DNA of 64,000 nt from Numida meleagris (GCF_002078875.1 NC_034421.1:7710365-7774364); one strand, 5' to 3'. Counted from the stretch's first letter, positions 11,401 through 26,400 are shown. Numbers and translations: made by a program. Notes: generated from the letters alone by a model not told the origin.

Positions 11401-14400
11401 GCCGGAATCCTACTTGCTCCTCCTTCCATCAGAGACAAAAAGCTAGGGAAAGTCTCACTCAGAATTTAGAACTTTTTAGGTCGCAGAAGCTAAACTCTTC
11501 AAATTTAATGGGAAATTGTTTGAGACTTCTGCTAGGAATTAGATAGAAACGTGCTCTGGGCATCATTTGTTTCTAGGTCAACTCCTTGCCCCAATGTAAA
11601 ACATGCAGATGAATGGGGTGAACCTTCAAGGTGTGAAAGTGGGGATGGCTGTCAATACTGTCATTCTCGTACAGAACAGCAGTTTCATCCCGAGGTAAGA
11701 AATGAGCTTCTTCTTACTTTTAGTGATTTTAAATTTATTATGTACTTGAGTATCTATTGAAGATGGTACATGTGAAAAATATGTAAGACTTGGAGAGAAA
11801 AGTCATGCAACACTAGTAGTAGTTGAATTTTTGGTTTAAGCAAAATTTGTGAAGATTTTACTGCTGTGGTTTTCACTGATAGACATTTTTATTATACTGC
11901 TTACTAAAAAATGAATTAATATTCTCTGTGGTACTTGGATGCTTTTAATCTAATAGCTGGATTGACTTTTCACTTGATTCATGTGAAAACCTTTTTCATG
12001 TTGATTGCCCATACATAAGATTGGACATAAATTTAACTAACTTTCACAATCAGTAATGATTACATTTGTTCATTAACTTGAGACAAATTATGATTTTGAG
12101 CGCTGTTAAAAGCTGTACTGCAGATAATTGCAAAAATCTGAATAGGTCAGGAGAAGGTGGAAAGTGCAGTGGGTCTTACTACTGGCTGAAATAAGACACT
12201 CCAGGAAAAGAATGTGAATTTAGATTCCTCTATGGGTATGCTCATTGTAACTTTGCTGGATACTTGAGTGTAAAAATGTTCTAGGGAAGAGAGCAGCGCC
12301 ATGCTATCTGCTGAGAGGTGAATGTTCTGCAGCACTGGGGAAGTATTAAATTTTTCAGTTAATGGAGAAAAAAAACAACATGATACTGAAAAGACATGTT
12401 ATGTAAGAAACTACCTGTACAGTACTTGATATTTGTTTGGGATTTGGGACCTCTGAATGGGCACAAAGAATTCACAGCAGAATATTGCTTGCATTAGGAA
12501 GTTCAAAGCTTATAAGTTATAAGCAAAGACCATTTGAGTAATTGCTATTTTCTCTTCCAATTATGAAGATTATTGAAGTAATCTCAAGAGCATACCACTC
12601 TGACAGAAACTCCTAGAATACTGACTCCAGAGTTTTTTCAAACTCCTCCTTATCACACGTTCCCTATCAGGTTGACCATCTGCATCTTTATATTAAGTAG
12701 GTGTTTGCTATCTCTACTCCTGAGATTCTGCTCCAGAATTTCTCTGTCCTTATTGATTACTAGAGATTTTACACTATGGATTTATTTCAGATTATCAAAT
12801 TTCTTCCACATTGTATTCCAGTCCTTTTCTGTAATAACAGTGTCTTCCTGCTTAGTATGACTGTCATACTTTTGTTTATGACAAAGCTATTAATGAAAAC
12901 ACTAAAATAAGTTGCAAGGCTGAGGCTTGAGTTGTGATGCCAATTTTGTCTGCTGCCTTCCTTCTTCTCACCATCCATTGTCATCTACCCGTTTGTTTAA
13001 CAGCAGATACATAACACTGGTAATAGTCATAATCTTTATTATCTGAATTAATTACTATTACCCCATAGTTTATTGATGTCTTATTAGAAAGACGACTTCT
13101 TCATTTTAGAGAAGAATCTTTCATTTATTAAAGTTCCATACTGAGTCTGCCATGACAGGCCTTCACCAAGTGTACCTTTAATTTTATTCCATTTTTTTTC
13201 TGTCTTTAATTAAATTATGACAGAATTATTGGTGGACTCGCAGTGGTCTGAATCAACTATTTTTGCTCTTCTCAAATTTAATGGGTGCTATACCTAAAAT
13301 ACCTCAGCCATATGTAGTGCTTTTGACATGACAGTTTTACTGAAAGTATGTGCCAACTGCAGCTGGTTTATTTGCCAGTTCTTTAAAAACTCTCATGTAA
13401 CAATTGCCTGATTCATTTCCTGGCCCTGAACCAAAGGTTGTGTGCTCCCGCATCAGCTGTAGTCCCCTCAATCTTTGTCTGTCCTTACTTCCATTAGCTG
13501 TGCTGCCTTTTTTGTAGCGTTGAGCATAATTCCTGCTGGTATGCAAGACAGCTTTGTGGTCATAGGGTTATCACCTCACTTAATTTTAGATGTAGCATTT
13601 AATTTCACAGAAGCTAGCAACGTGCTTCCCCTCGAAGGAGAATTCATTCAACATCGTACTCTGGAATCGTTTCCCTTTGCTTCAGCACTGGCTTTGGCTG
13701 TGTGGTTAGAATGGAAATTCCATGCAGCTTTGAGCCTCTGACTAGAGGATGCAAAGCGCTCGTTTTATTCAGATTGCAGTGAAATTTAGTCTGTTTGGTG
13801 GTGGCAACCATTTGCCTTCATTTCTCATCCTACTGATTTGAAATCAGAGGTATTAATTCAGCCTTACTTATTTGTGTCCTTTACGTTGAATTCATACTGA
13901 CTTTATCCAACTTTATCTTTTTATATTGGATGTTGTGCCCTCACTCTTCACCAAATTCAAATAAAGAATATTCTCATTACCTTTTGGCTCAGTGTCTGTT
14001 TTTTGAAGAAATCTCTTGGTTATCATACTTAGGAATAGCTTTATTCTACCATTACTGAATAGCAGCTGTGTTATTGTCTATTGCTGAATTCTTCTGTAAT
14101 GAATTAGTTCTTAGTGTTTGCTGTCTATTTTGTAACATTGGTATGTGTGGATGATGTGGCTGTCTCCAGAATCAGTGTCAGCTCTGGCCCCTATAGTCTT
14201 TTGATTTTATCTGTATTGTCACTTCTTTCAATAGTGGTATTGATCAGAAGGCGTTTCTCACCGCCTGGGTATCTCATAGGATTAGGAGTGGTTTTGTGAT
14301 GAGGACCACAAATTAAGACTCAACTTCTAGCTTCTTCTTTTGTTGAAACCATCTGGAAGTTAGTACTTCTTTTTCCTCCTGCATAATAAACATAAGATAT

Positions 14401-17400
14401 ACAGAGTTGGGGTTTTATATTTACCAGTAATCAGAGAACAGGAAAGAGAAGTATCCAGTTTCATTTCCTAATTCGGGTATGGTGTCCACAAATGATTCCT
14501 TCATGTTTTGCAATGCCTATGGTAGCTCCCAGTGAAACTGGTAGAAAGATGAGTCCCACTGCTCTATGTGTAAAGTGTACACTTTGGGTGAATACTTCTC
14601 TATACTGTGGGTGTTTTCTCTCCTATTCAATGTTAAAGGAAAAATAAATGGTTTCTATATTAATCAGTAAGTACTAATTTTGTGATTTAACATCTCGCTC
14701 TAGTTTGTTGGATGATCTTTGGGTTGTTATGCATGAGCTAGTAATGAATATAATAACTAATTATTCAGCTTCAATAAGAAATCATTTATGAGAGAGAGGT
14801 TTATCAAAGATGCTTAAAATTAACTCTAAAATAGTTTTTTACTTTTGAGCACATCATTTCATTTTTCATGTTTGTTCTAAGGCATGAGTCCAAGGAGCAC
14901 TTTTTTTTACGCAGCTTATGCTGGTGTGCCAAGGCTTGGGGAAGCACAACTATTTGCCATGGATTTGCAAAGTCCTGGAATTAATTATCAGAAGAATCTG
15001 TGTGTTTTCAGATAGGTTCTTACTGTTGTTCTGATATAAACATTGTTCCAGTATGTCACCTTTGTCCAAGCCACGAGAAATACAGAGATAAGTGAGGTCC
15101 TGTTAGAGCAGGCAACCAAACCTGGATGTTATGTGCAACTTACGTCGTGATTACTGACCTGAACAGCCAGTATTGCTTCAGTTCTCACATGCCTCAGTCA
15201 GGTTAGAGAAAGACATTTGAATGTTAGGAAGTTTTGAATATTAGAGATGTCACAATGAAGGCACTGCGTGTTCTGCTTTTTTTTCTTAAGCCATTCTAGT
15301 ATATGCATTGTTTCTCCTGTGAAATTTCTTACAGTGGTGTAAATAACTTCAAAAATTTGTTGTTGCTGGTGTTTGACTTCTTTCTATAACACATGGAAAA
15401 CCAAAGCAATTTAAGCAGCACTTTTCTAAAATACTATTGTTAGTATGTATTATTATACAGGATAAGGTTAGGATTCTCTTGTATGAGGTTTAATTTTCTT
15501 ACTATTCTGCTATTCTATTTGATTTAAAAAATGCAATAACTGAGTTTTCTGAGAAAACTGTATTAAACGTATCGCTATTAAACATTAGGAACTTTTCATT
15601 TAAAGGTTTTTAAATTTTCTATCTGTTCTGTTGCTCAGTTGGAATTATGCTTTGGTTAATCACACTTCTGTTTTGTTTAGATATATAAATCTACAAAGTG
15701 CAATGACATGCGCCAGACTGGTTACTGCCCCCGTGGTCCGTTTTGTGCATTTGCACATGGTGAAAGTAAGTAAGGGAATTATTATTTTCTATCAGTGTTA
15801 TTTCTAAGTACCTACAGCAGAAGTGACATAAAATCCTTAATTTTAGTGAGCAAATGGCAGTTGATGTCACTTGTTTTTAGAAATTCATTCCATGTTTTCC
15901 AGTATACTACATTGTTGAGGGAGCTTGCTGAATTTGCATCAAATTTGCAGCAGGAGTAACACAGGAAGTTTTCTTTTCAAATGCAGCTTGTCCCTACAGC
16001 TCTTTGAGCTTGACTTAGCAAATGTATACCTGTTTGACTTCTGTAAATACATTCGTTGTCCTATTGAAGCTACTATAGTAAACTTCAACATAAATAAAGG
16101 TCTGATGCCACATACTTTTTAGCTGCTGAAAAGAGGGATTAGAGACCCTCGCAATTTTGGAAAGCTCCAGGTTTCTGTGACTCGGTATTTTGCTTATGTT
16201 CTGTGATGGTAAGTAATGTCAGTGTACATGTCTAGGCAAACGTGATGCTCTGTACCAGTGTTTCTTACATTACTTACTTACCTACAGCCCTAGTTACGTA
16301 GAGGAATCCTTCCCACTGTTCATACATTTCTCAGCAACTTCTACCATTCTGTGTTGGACTGGCTTGGGGAAGCACGCGTTCTCTATAGCAGTCTTCCTGG
16401 TCTTCCCTTAGTGAGTTCTTCACAATCTGCTGACCCGTTGTTTTTTTTCTTTTTTTCCTTCCTCATTTGTTAAGATCATGATGAATTTTGAATTCCTCTA
16501 AGACAGATTTTCAGGAGATTCCGTAATGCCCACGACAGAGGCCACCATGTGAGGCTGCTGCTGTTTTATCAGTTGCGACCTCCTACCACGTCTGTAGGTC
16601 TCTGTGGAAGTACAGTTAAACTGGGGGATGCTTGCAGCATAGAGCTTCCATGGAGCTGGCCAGAAACGATGGTGTTTACTCTTGGAAGGAATTAGAAGGC
16701 TTGTAGAAGCACGCTTTTTAAATGTAATGTGTTTCACTTACTGTTAATAAGCAGAAAAGTAAAAAGCTAATCATGCTGGTTCTCCCTTTATTCCTTGGAA
16801 AGAGATAAGAGATTCTTTCTCGGTTGAAATCTTTGGGAGGCACTCTTATACTGCTCTTTCAGGGTGGTACGCCTACTTGAAATTATCTATAGAATACTAG
16901 AGGAGCATGTGGATATGTCAGGGAAAGAAAAGTCATGATGATTTAAGAGAGAGAGTAAGAATCAAACAGTGCTTTTCCTGGGACCGTGTGAGCTTTGGCT
17001 GGACAGAAGATGGCTGATGGGACTTGCTCTGCACAGGCTGCTGTGCAGTGAGATGGTATTTACTGAAAGTGAAAATAAATCACAAAAAGTGAGTGCATCT
17101 GTTTCTGTCTTCCTGACTGTCCTTTACACACTCGTCCTGTAAAAGGAATTGCAATGATCTAGTGACATCCTCTTTGCCATCTCTGAGGTTTCTTTTTCCT
17201 TATATTTGGATGTGGCTGGTCTGGACCGTTCCACTGTATACACAGTGGTACTACGAGCTTGTTTTTTCTTTTAAATGCCACTGCCCTACTTTTGTATCTT
17301 GCAAAATAGTGAAGATACTCAGTAAAGCATGAGACCGCATAGTAAGAAGTTGATGGAGTTGTGATAATTAACATGCCAGCTAGAAAAAACCCACACCATT

Positions 17401-20400
17401 AGAAACAGACCTCGGCTACACTGCCTCCAGTGAAGAGAGGCATCTCCATATCTCACACTCATCCTGTTTCTGGCTGCAGCTTGCATATCCCTACACTCTA
17501 GCAGAGCTACCTCCTGTTCCTAGGAGAGAAATGTTCATATTTGATTTCTAAATAGTAGCTTACTGTTACCCCTTCAGAAATGCATTAGTGGCGAGAGATG
17601 AAAAAGTCCTGCAGTATTTGTAGGGTGTAAGAGATTTTTTTCTCAGTCCTGACTCCCTTACTTCGATGTATTGTGTGCATGAATTATGAAGCAAGGAATG
17701 TCATTAAATGTAATTGCCTACTAAAGTAAACATTTTTTGTTTATTCATCATTTGTATGTAAAACTTGAAGAATAAATCTCCTTAACGTGTTAAAATTAAA
17801 GAATCAAATATCTGAGGCGTTTAATAGTTTAACAAAGTAGCCTTTGGGAAATTGGGAAGTAATTGTTCAGTTACTTTGAGATGAATTTTCTGGTATGAAA
17901 ATTAATAAGTAATTGATTGTAATTTACATCTAAGTTAAGAATAAACATTCTCAAAGGTCAATATTCCTATTTAAGTTAAGCAGCGTAAGTAAAAGTTTCT
18001 CTTTACATTTTTTATTATTAAGTAAAGTGGTTCTAGACTGGAGAGAGAGAAAAAAAAAAAAAGCAAAACCAACCCAGTAATTAAGATGCTATTTTTACTT
18101 TTCAGTCAAACCAGGTGCTCACCTGTTTCCAACAGATAGCATAGGAATCACAAATGAATGGAGCAGCAGTCTTAACTCCACAAGCAGCGTTACAAGTAAC
18201 AGTGGGCAGTCTGGAAATGTAAGTGTAAAACATTCTGTAAAAACTAGTACTGATCATCGCTCTGCCAATATATAATTATTTTATTTCTTAAGCATCTCTT
18301 TTTTATTTCCTTGTACTTCAATAAAGGAGAAAAAATCACAGCGATAGCAAATGTCAGGTAGTAATATTTAGCTGGTTTTGAAAACCTAAATGGAATGTCT
18401 GCTCTAGAAACTAAACTTAATAATGTATTACTTGTATTTTCTGTCCTTGTTTTTGTCTTAAGATGCAGTTATTTTGAATGCTACAGTGAGGAGCATCACT
18501 GTTAATCCAATCTACAAATAAAGGGCAGCTTAACTTACCTGTATCTTTTTTTCTATAGGAAAGATTTCATTCTTGGAAGATCTTGCTCGATCCCACCCCT
18601 CTTCTCTATTCTAATTTATTAACATTAACATTAGAAGCAATGTCCTACCCAATCACACTTTACTTAAATCTTCTTACAGTGAAGCAGCGTGTGGTGTGTG
18701 TTGGTGGTAGAAAGGTTTTTGATCACAAGGGTAGTAAATGTTCTAGTATGAGATGTGGAGGTTGGCAGCCCTGCCTGCAGCAGGGGGTTGGAGCCTGATG
18801 ATCCCTGAGGTCCCTTCCAGCCCAAGCCATTCTGTGATTCTATGAAATGTATTCTGTAATATAAAATTTTACCAGTTAAGGTTGGGGGACAGGAATTAGA
18901 GAGATGTATTGCAGAACTTTCTTTTATCTTTATTTTAGTATCAATTGGAATGGATGTTTTGCAGCGAATATTTAAAAAAATGAAAATAACTGTTGTTGTT
19001 TAACCTAGCAGGCAGCTAAGTAGCACATGCCCACTGACTCCCCCACAGTGTGAGGTAAAAGTACAAGAATTTCTGTGTTGAGGTATGTCAAGGCATTTTA
19101 ATAAGAAACAACGGGGGGATGTGGGGAGGAAGAGAAAAAAGAAAGAAAGCAAAAAACAACAACAAACAGAAACACCAGAAAAGAACAAGTGATGCAAAAT
19201 GCAATTGCTCACCACCAGCGGACTGATGCCTGGCCAGTCCCTGAGCAGTGCCAGCCCCTCCTGCCCTGGCCAGTTCCCCACAGATTTATTGTTGGCCTTG
19301 ATGTCGTACAGTGTGGATCGTCCCTTTGGCCGCTTTGCATCAGCTGTCCTGCTTCTGTCCCCTCCCAGCTTCTTGTGCAGCCCCAGCCTCCCCACTTAGC
19401 AGGGCAGCACGAGAAGCAGAAAAGTCCATGGCTCAGTATGAGAACTGCCCAGCAACTAAAACAGTGATGTGTTGTCAATGTTATTTTCATCTTAAATCCA
19501 AAACACAGCACCATGCCAGGTACTAGAAAGAAAATGACTTCTATCCCAGCCAAAACCAGGGCAGTAATATATGAAGATGGTAATTTCTCTTTTCTCTCTT
19601 GACTTTTTTCTTACCTTATATGCAATGAAGAGTAATAGGTAAATTTGGGTAAATTAAAAACATTTATTCCCAGAATTTCATTTCTGGTTTCCACCTGTGT
19701 TGGTCTATCCTGTTTAGTTAGAAACTAGATAAAAGGACGTTCATTAAATAATGTTAAATAATGGTAAAGCAAGTGACCACCTTTTTCTGATGTCTGGCAA
19801 AATGCCTTGACGTTCTTTCACCTATACTTCGTTTATATTTTTTCCTGAATTTTCAATTCCTATTTTCTTATTACCAGTTTGTTCTCCTGTCTTTAGGTCT
19901 TTAATTATTTTTTGTTACTTGTTTACTTCCACCATCAGCATCTTTTGTAACCTGATTTCTATTAGTATTTATGTAGTCAGTGTCTACTTTCCTCCCTTCC
20001 CTCTCTGCTCAGTCATAACATTCCTCTGTGTTTAACTATCTGATGTCTATTAAAATCCTATCCAATCCTACTAAAATACTGGTTTAAAATACTTGAATGT
20101 TCTTTGGAGCATTAGGATAAGATTAATGGTTGGGATTTACAAGCAGGCATTGTGATGCTTTTTGCCAGCATCCTACTTTTTTTTTATTTTTTTAAGTGTT
20201 TGGCTCGATCCAGATGAGTTCTTTGAAAGTGTGAAGTGTATAAAGCTTGCATCAAATTGTAAAATAAGAAATACATGATTGAATGGAAGTCATGGTTATC
20301 TGAAAGCAAGTATACTTTTATTGTAAATTAATATCCATTAAGAAGAGTGATTTCAGCCTGAGTCATTTTGTGCATAGAGACAAATTACAATAGCTCCGTG

Positions 20401-23400
20401 TTACTTTTGTCATCTGGTACTTTTTTTTCAGATTACACCGAAAATACATGTAAATATGCTGAAGCTAGCATTGTATTAACAAAAGCGAAAATAATTTATA
20501 ATTTCAATTAATTGTCTTCCAAAGGGAGAATGTAGCTGTAAACATAAAAAGTGTTACAGGATATATTAGACACTGTTGTCTGTCTTCTACAGATTTCCTG
20601 TTCTTCAAGTCCACCTGTAACATCGAGTTCTGGTAGCAGTAGCTCCTTGTCACCCCTTGGACCTCTTTGTAGACAGAGATCGTTAGCAAACGGTGTTCTG
20701 TGTTCTGAGTCCAGCACATCAGGTGTTTCTTCACCAACATCCAGCTATCCGAAGGCACCAGGTTTTGAACGAGAAGATCAGGTATGTGAATAATATGGGT
20801 CTAGAAGTATAAATACAATCTTCAATAATTAGATTAAACAGAAAATGTTCTGCATCTCCTGTATCTATGCAGACTTTTTAGAATATAAAACACAGGGTTG
20901 GGAATCCTCTCCTGTAGTGAGCTAAAAACCATATCAAACTGCAGTTGTCATAGACTAAGAACAGTCAGTGAAGCGTTGCTGCAGCTCAGCTGGCATGCAG
21001 GAAAGGATAATTTTGCAGAAATGCGATGGTCATTTTTAAGCCCTTGTTGCCAAGAACAGAGCAAGATAACAGTGAAGAAACCCAAACATAACTCAACTTG
21101 GTAGGGTTCCGTTTTTTTTTTTTTTTTTAACTAATGGTGAAAATATGCATTAATTTCTGGCTGCTGAGACTACTTGAGTTCTAATCTTTATTTCATTTTA
21201 GTCAATTTATTCTCCTGCATGCAGCTGCTTCTCAGACCAGTTCGTTGCTGAGACAGATGAGTGATAAAATACCATGATCCTCTTGAACAGAGAGAGATTG
21301 AGAGAGGAGGGGAGAGATCTGTGGCATTAGAAGTGAGGGGAGGGTTGCTGAAATTGAAGTTGGTGAGAAGTTATAATCCTTAGGGTGGGGGGGAGGGGAG
21401 AAAACAGGCAGTGCTAGAGAGAAGTGGGAGAAGGGAAGACCGATATTTTTCAGGCACATGAAGCAGCTCTGGTGACACGTGAGAGAAAAACTAAAAGCCA
21501 AGGGTTTACCTAATGTAGAAAAGTTTTTCTTTATTATAATAGTGGTAATTATCAAAAGGGAACTGTTTTAAAAAAGAAACTCCAGTGGCACATTCAAGCA
21601 AGCTGTAGCCACACTAATCAGTCTTCTTGCTAAGCTGTGATTCGTCAGAGTTAATTTCTTAGGTGTAGATCTTCAGCCAGAATGTAGCTTAGAGATCTGG
21701 TTATTTTGACAAGTAAGATTTCCAGCTCCCGGTGTAGTGATCAAGTGATCCATGATCAAATGTTATGGAAGTAACTACCAAATAAATGGCTGCTTTCTGG
21801 AGGTAAGTCAGCATTAATTGCGAAACAGTGTAACGTTGGTGAAAATCAGTAGTGCTGTTTTGGTGAAAATCAGTGAGTAATGTGCTGCTACAAAGTATGT
21901 GTCTCAGCAGCAAAGAAGTCATGCTTACTTTTTACTGGTCACGTTGGCCATGCCTAGAAAGGAGGCAGTGATGGACTTTGGAACTGAGAAGAAAACATGT
22001 AGAGTGATGGGAGGCATCCAAAGAGAAGAAGAGTTGTGTCTGAGTGGTAGGGAGCATTCATTGCAAGAGAGATTAGAAATCTCTCAAAGGAAAAAAAGAA
22101 CAAACACAGAACTGCTCAAAGGCAGCAGAAATAACTCTTCTTCCTAAAGAGACAGCGAAGACCATGCAGAGTTTACTGCGATTCAGGAAATCACTTGAAG
22201 TTACTGGTTTGAAAAGAACAGAAATACTTTTGAACCTGTTCTGCAAGAACACAGTGGCAAAGAGAAAGTGCTTACAGTTCCCTTTTACTTATATATGTCT
22301 CGCTTCTTTCAAAAGTTACCTTATTACACAAATAAAATCTGCCTTTATATTTGAAATGTTTTTGTTTGTTATTTGTAGTGTGATTACTTAAGAGAAAATG
22401 TAGGCAGTTCAGCTGAACCTTTGGGCTAACTCAGGCTTCTATCCCACCAGCCTCTTGGAGAAATAGTCACCAGCTGGTGAGCCCTTGGAACACGTTATTT
22501 CAGACATATCATAGTGCTAACATGGCCACTCAATTTTTTGGGCTAGAAATAACTTCCCTGTGCTCAATTTCCATGTTGATTTACTCCATGATCACTAAAA
22601 TTTAACTCTCCATATGGATCTGCAGTAAGGGAAATTAAGTCACCCTCCTTTTAAGACATCATTACAGAGATGCCTCTGACCCTTCTTGATCTAATTATAT
22701 ATTTTTATCAGTGACTCATTAAGTTCATGTATTTTATAAATTTTTCTTGTTTCAGGCAAAGCAGCGAAGCTTTTCAGCTGAGAATCAGCAGAAAAAAAGT
22801 GAACAGGACAGCAAGCAGGTATTGCCAAAAGCTAAACACTGATATTTTGCCCTTTTGGATAATTCATTAAAGCAGTATCAAAATTCTGTGGTACTTTTCA
22901 AAATAGTCTAAAGAAAATTTACAAGCAGCGACGGGACAACAGGTAATGGGCACAAATTGAAACACAGGAGATTCCATCCAAACATCAAGAAAATGTTCTT
23001 TACTGTGAGGGTGACTGAGCACTGGGCCAGAGAGTCTGTGGAGTCGCCCTGCTTTGAGGTATTCAGAAGCTGTCTGGACACAGTCCTGGGCTGCTTACTT
23101 GAAGCAGCCCTGCTTGACCAGGAGGGTTGGACCAGGTGACCTGCAGAGATCCCTTCCAACCTCAGCCGTTCTGTGATTTTGCAGTGAAGGGTCTGGAAGG
23201 CAGGATGTATGAAGAGCAGCCGCAGCCTCTTGGTTTGGTCAGCCTAGGGGAGAGGAGACTGAGGGGAGGTTTCGTGGAGGCCTACAGCTTCCTCATGAGG
23301 GGAGCAGAGGAAGAGGCACTGATCTTAATGGTGACCTGTGATGGGACCCAAGGGGAGGGCATGGAGTAGTGACAGGGGAGAGTCCGGATGGGTATTAGGA

Positions 23401-26400
23401 AAAGGTTCTTCACTGTGAGGGTGGTTGGACATTGGAATAGTCTTCCCAGGGCAGTGGTCATAGCACTAAGCCTGCTGGATTTCAAGAATCATTTCAAGAA
23501 CAGCGCTCTGAGAAATAAGATTTGAACTTTGGGTGGTGCTCTGTAGAGCCAGGAGTTAGACTTAATGATCTTTGTGGGTCCCATCTGACTTAGGATGTTG
23601 TATGAGAGTTCTGCTAGAAAGAAGTAGCAGAGGTTTGTGCAGTGCAGTTTAGTTTCTCCCCTGTCTAAACTGAAGATCAGTTTATGCACCAGTTGCAGTT
23701 GGATGAAATGGGAACACGTGCAGAACAAAGAAATCTAGAATATTAATTTGTGTACAAATGTAAAACGAAGTGGTATAATTGCTCAATAGATATTTTCCTT
23801 ATGAAAAGGGCCATCAGACTTCAGCTGACTAACTGTGCCTATAGAGCTCATTTGAAGGCATTTAAATACTTTTCTCTGAAAGCAGAATTTCCTTGTATGG
23901 CAGCAATATCCAACCACGTTGGTAAATGATAAGGAAAATTATCCTAAACAATTCATTTAGAGGTTTCTTCTGGATTTCTTTCTGTTTGAACTAAAATAAT
24001 TACTTCTAAAATTACACTGTATTTATTTCATGTTCTTACACTTGTCTGTGTAAGTACACACACACACACACACACACACACTAATATACATCTGTTTGTT
24101 TTTTACAGAACCATCTCAGTGTTTTTTCAGTGGTTAACCCACTTGCTTCAAGTATAACTTCCAGTCTGGCCTCCAGTGTTGGATCAGATAGTTCCTCTCC
24201 CACAACTGTCTCTATTATCAGTACCCAAACTCTCCCGTTCTATTCTGCTGGTAACACAGTTGAGTCAGTGATAGGTAAGTCTTCACATTTACTCTCTGAT
24301 TGTATGTAGTTTATTGTATTATTCAAGTTCTCCTCAATTTAATATCGGTTCAGAACAGCTTATTGATAAAGACATTAATTAAAAGCTATATTTGAGTTTT
24401 AGTTTAAATATTTTCCCCCCAAATCATTGTTTTTCTTACATACTCCAGTGTAAGCACAAGAATGAGTAAATGGGACATTTAAAATGGAATTTCTCATTGG
24501 TAGTGGCCAATGAGAAAAGGCCAGTGGCTTTTTAAGAATGTGTAAAACCTTCATAATGCATCTCACCACATTCCTAGAAATAGAAGGAGTAGGACAGAGA
24601 AGGAATAGCATAGGAGGATGTCTCTGCAACGCGTGTTGGTGGGCTACTGAGATTTGACTTTTTTCTCTTTTGAAGTTACATTAGCAGGTGCAGTTACAGA
24701 TTTTACTGTCTTCGCAGGAAGATGGGAGTTTTTCTTGGCTGTCTATTTTCCAATCTTCTTATTTGTCCGTTCAGGGACAGAATCATTTTTTTGTTCACCT
24801 TATGTGCACCAGGCCTGAAAGGACACAAAAAGGAGGAACCCTTTTATCTGGATACACAAGACAGTTTCAGGAAATCCTCAATTCAAAAATCTGCATCACT
24901 AACCCAGAGCCTTTCCCTTGGTTCCAACCAGCAAGGCTTTTTTTTCTCTTTGAGAGAGTATCCTCAACAATGTGTACAGAGAGGTGCAGACATTTGTATT
25001 CTAATGAGGCTTATCCAGAGCTGGGTTCTCCAGTTCCTCAGTTGTCTTAGTTGGCCTTTTGCTGGTTTTTCTCCAGTAAGTCCACATTTCTCCTGTACTG
25101 GGCAGCCCAGAACTGGATGCAGTACTCCAGGTACACGCTCCAGCATGTAAAAGTCTTTCCTGCACAGAGAAACCCCAAACTGGTCAAGGTGCTCTTGCTG
25201 TGGTCTCACAGGTGCTGGAGAACAATCATTCCCCTCAGCCTGCTGGCTGCACTTCTACTAATGCAGGCCAACTGCTTTTACTTCCCTATACATGCTGAAT
25301 GAATTGTTTGTTAGGATTCCTAGCTCTTTTTCTGCAGAACTGCTTTCTGGCCATTTGATCCCCAGCCTGTACTGTTGCAAGGGATTATTCTATCCCAGGT
25401 GCAGCATTACTTTAAATGACTTTGTTGACCTTCATGAGGTTTCTGGCAGCCCTTTCAGACAGCCTCACTCCATCCCTCCTGACATCTAGTATATCAGCTG
25501 GTCCCCATTAATTAGCGTTATGCATAAACTTGTTGCAATATGTGGCACTTCTACAGTAAATATGATTTATTTAGGGGGCTGTATCAGGAAATGTGATTTG
25601 AAGGACATTGTATTTTGCATCCTGTGGTGTCAGTCACATGAGCAGGGATGTGCTGTGATTAGCTGGTGTGCTTGAAGGTTTCTGTGTTTAAATCAGCGTG
25701 TACCAGAGAGCAGGAGACTGCAGGCAGTGAGTCAGCACTTAGCAGTGGTAAGGTAGGCATTTCTTCTTCTCATGTTTTTTTGAAAGAAATCTGTGCAGAA
25801 TATTAAATGGCAGATATTTTTCTACAGTCTCACAAGTATGTAGCCTGCTTTCCTAAAAAGGCTTGTTGGATGATCTGTGTCTTAAAACATAAACAGAAAA
25901 TTATTTTTAGTTGTCAGAATTAGAGCGAGCAGATTTTTAGTTTTCGTTCTGTGCAAGTAACAGAATGTCACTGGCTTAGGGTTAATACTATGGAATTAAT
26001 TTTTTTTGTCAAAATAAAAGAGTGCTTTTGGTGTAAGTGTGTGCTACGTGACCATTACAAGTAACTAATATAACAGTAAAATCCAAGATCTAATTTCCAC
26101 ATACTTTCTGTGGTGCTAATTCAGTGTAATTTTAAAATTATAACCTAAAATTATATACTGAACAAGTGTTGCAAAGTCATTTAAGCTGCTGTATGCTCTG
26201 TTTCCCACGTCCCTTTGTCATTCTGTTATTGAGCTTAAGAGATTCCTGATTCTTCTGAGGTAAACTATGCCTCTGCTGTCTAAAGCTATTTTTCTAAAGT
26301 AGTTTCCCAGATGCTATTTTAGTTATTTGAAGGTGAGTCATGATGTACATGTCTCATGGAAGTATAAGTTAACGTACTTCACTGTAACTGTGTAGATTTT

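Noticed and set aside
21280..21440. Purine-rich stretch in UNKL intron 9
   Set aside because: Interrupted GA-rich sequence without mirror symmetry, so not a convincing triplex-forming or regulatory element.
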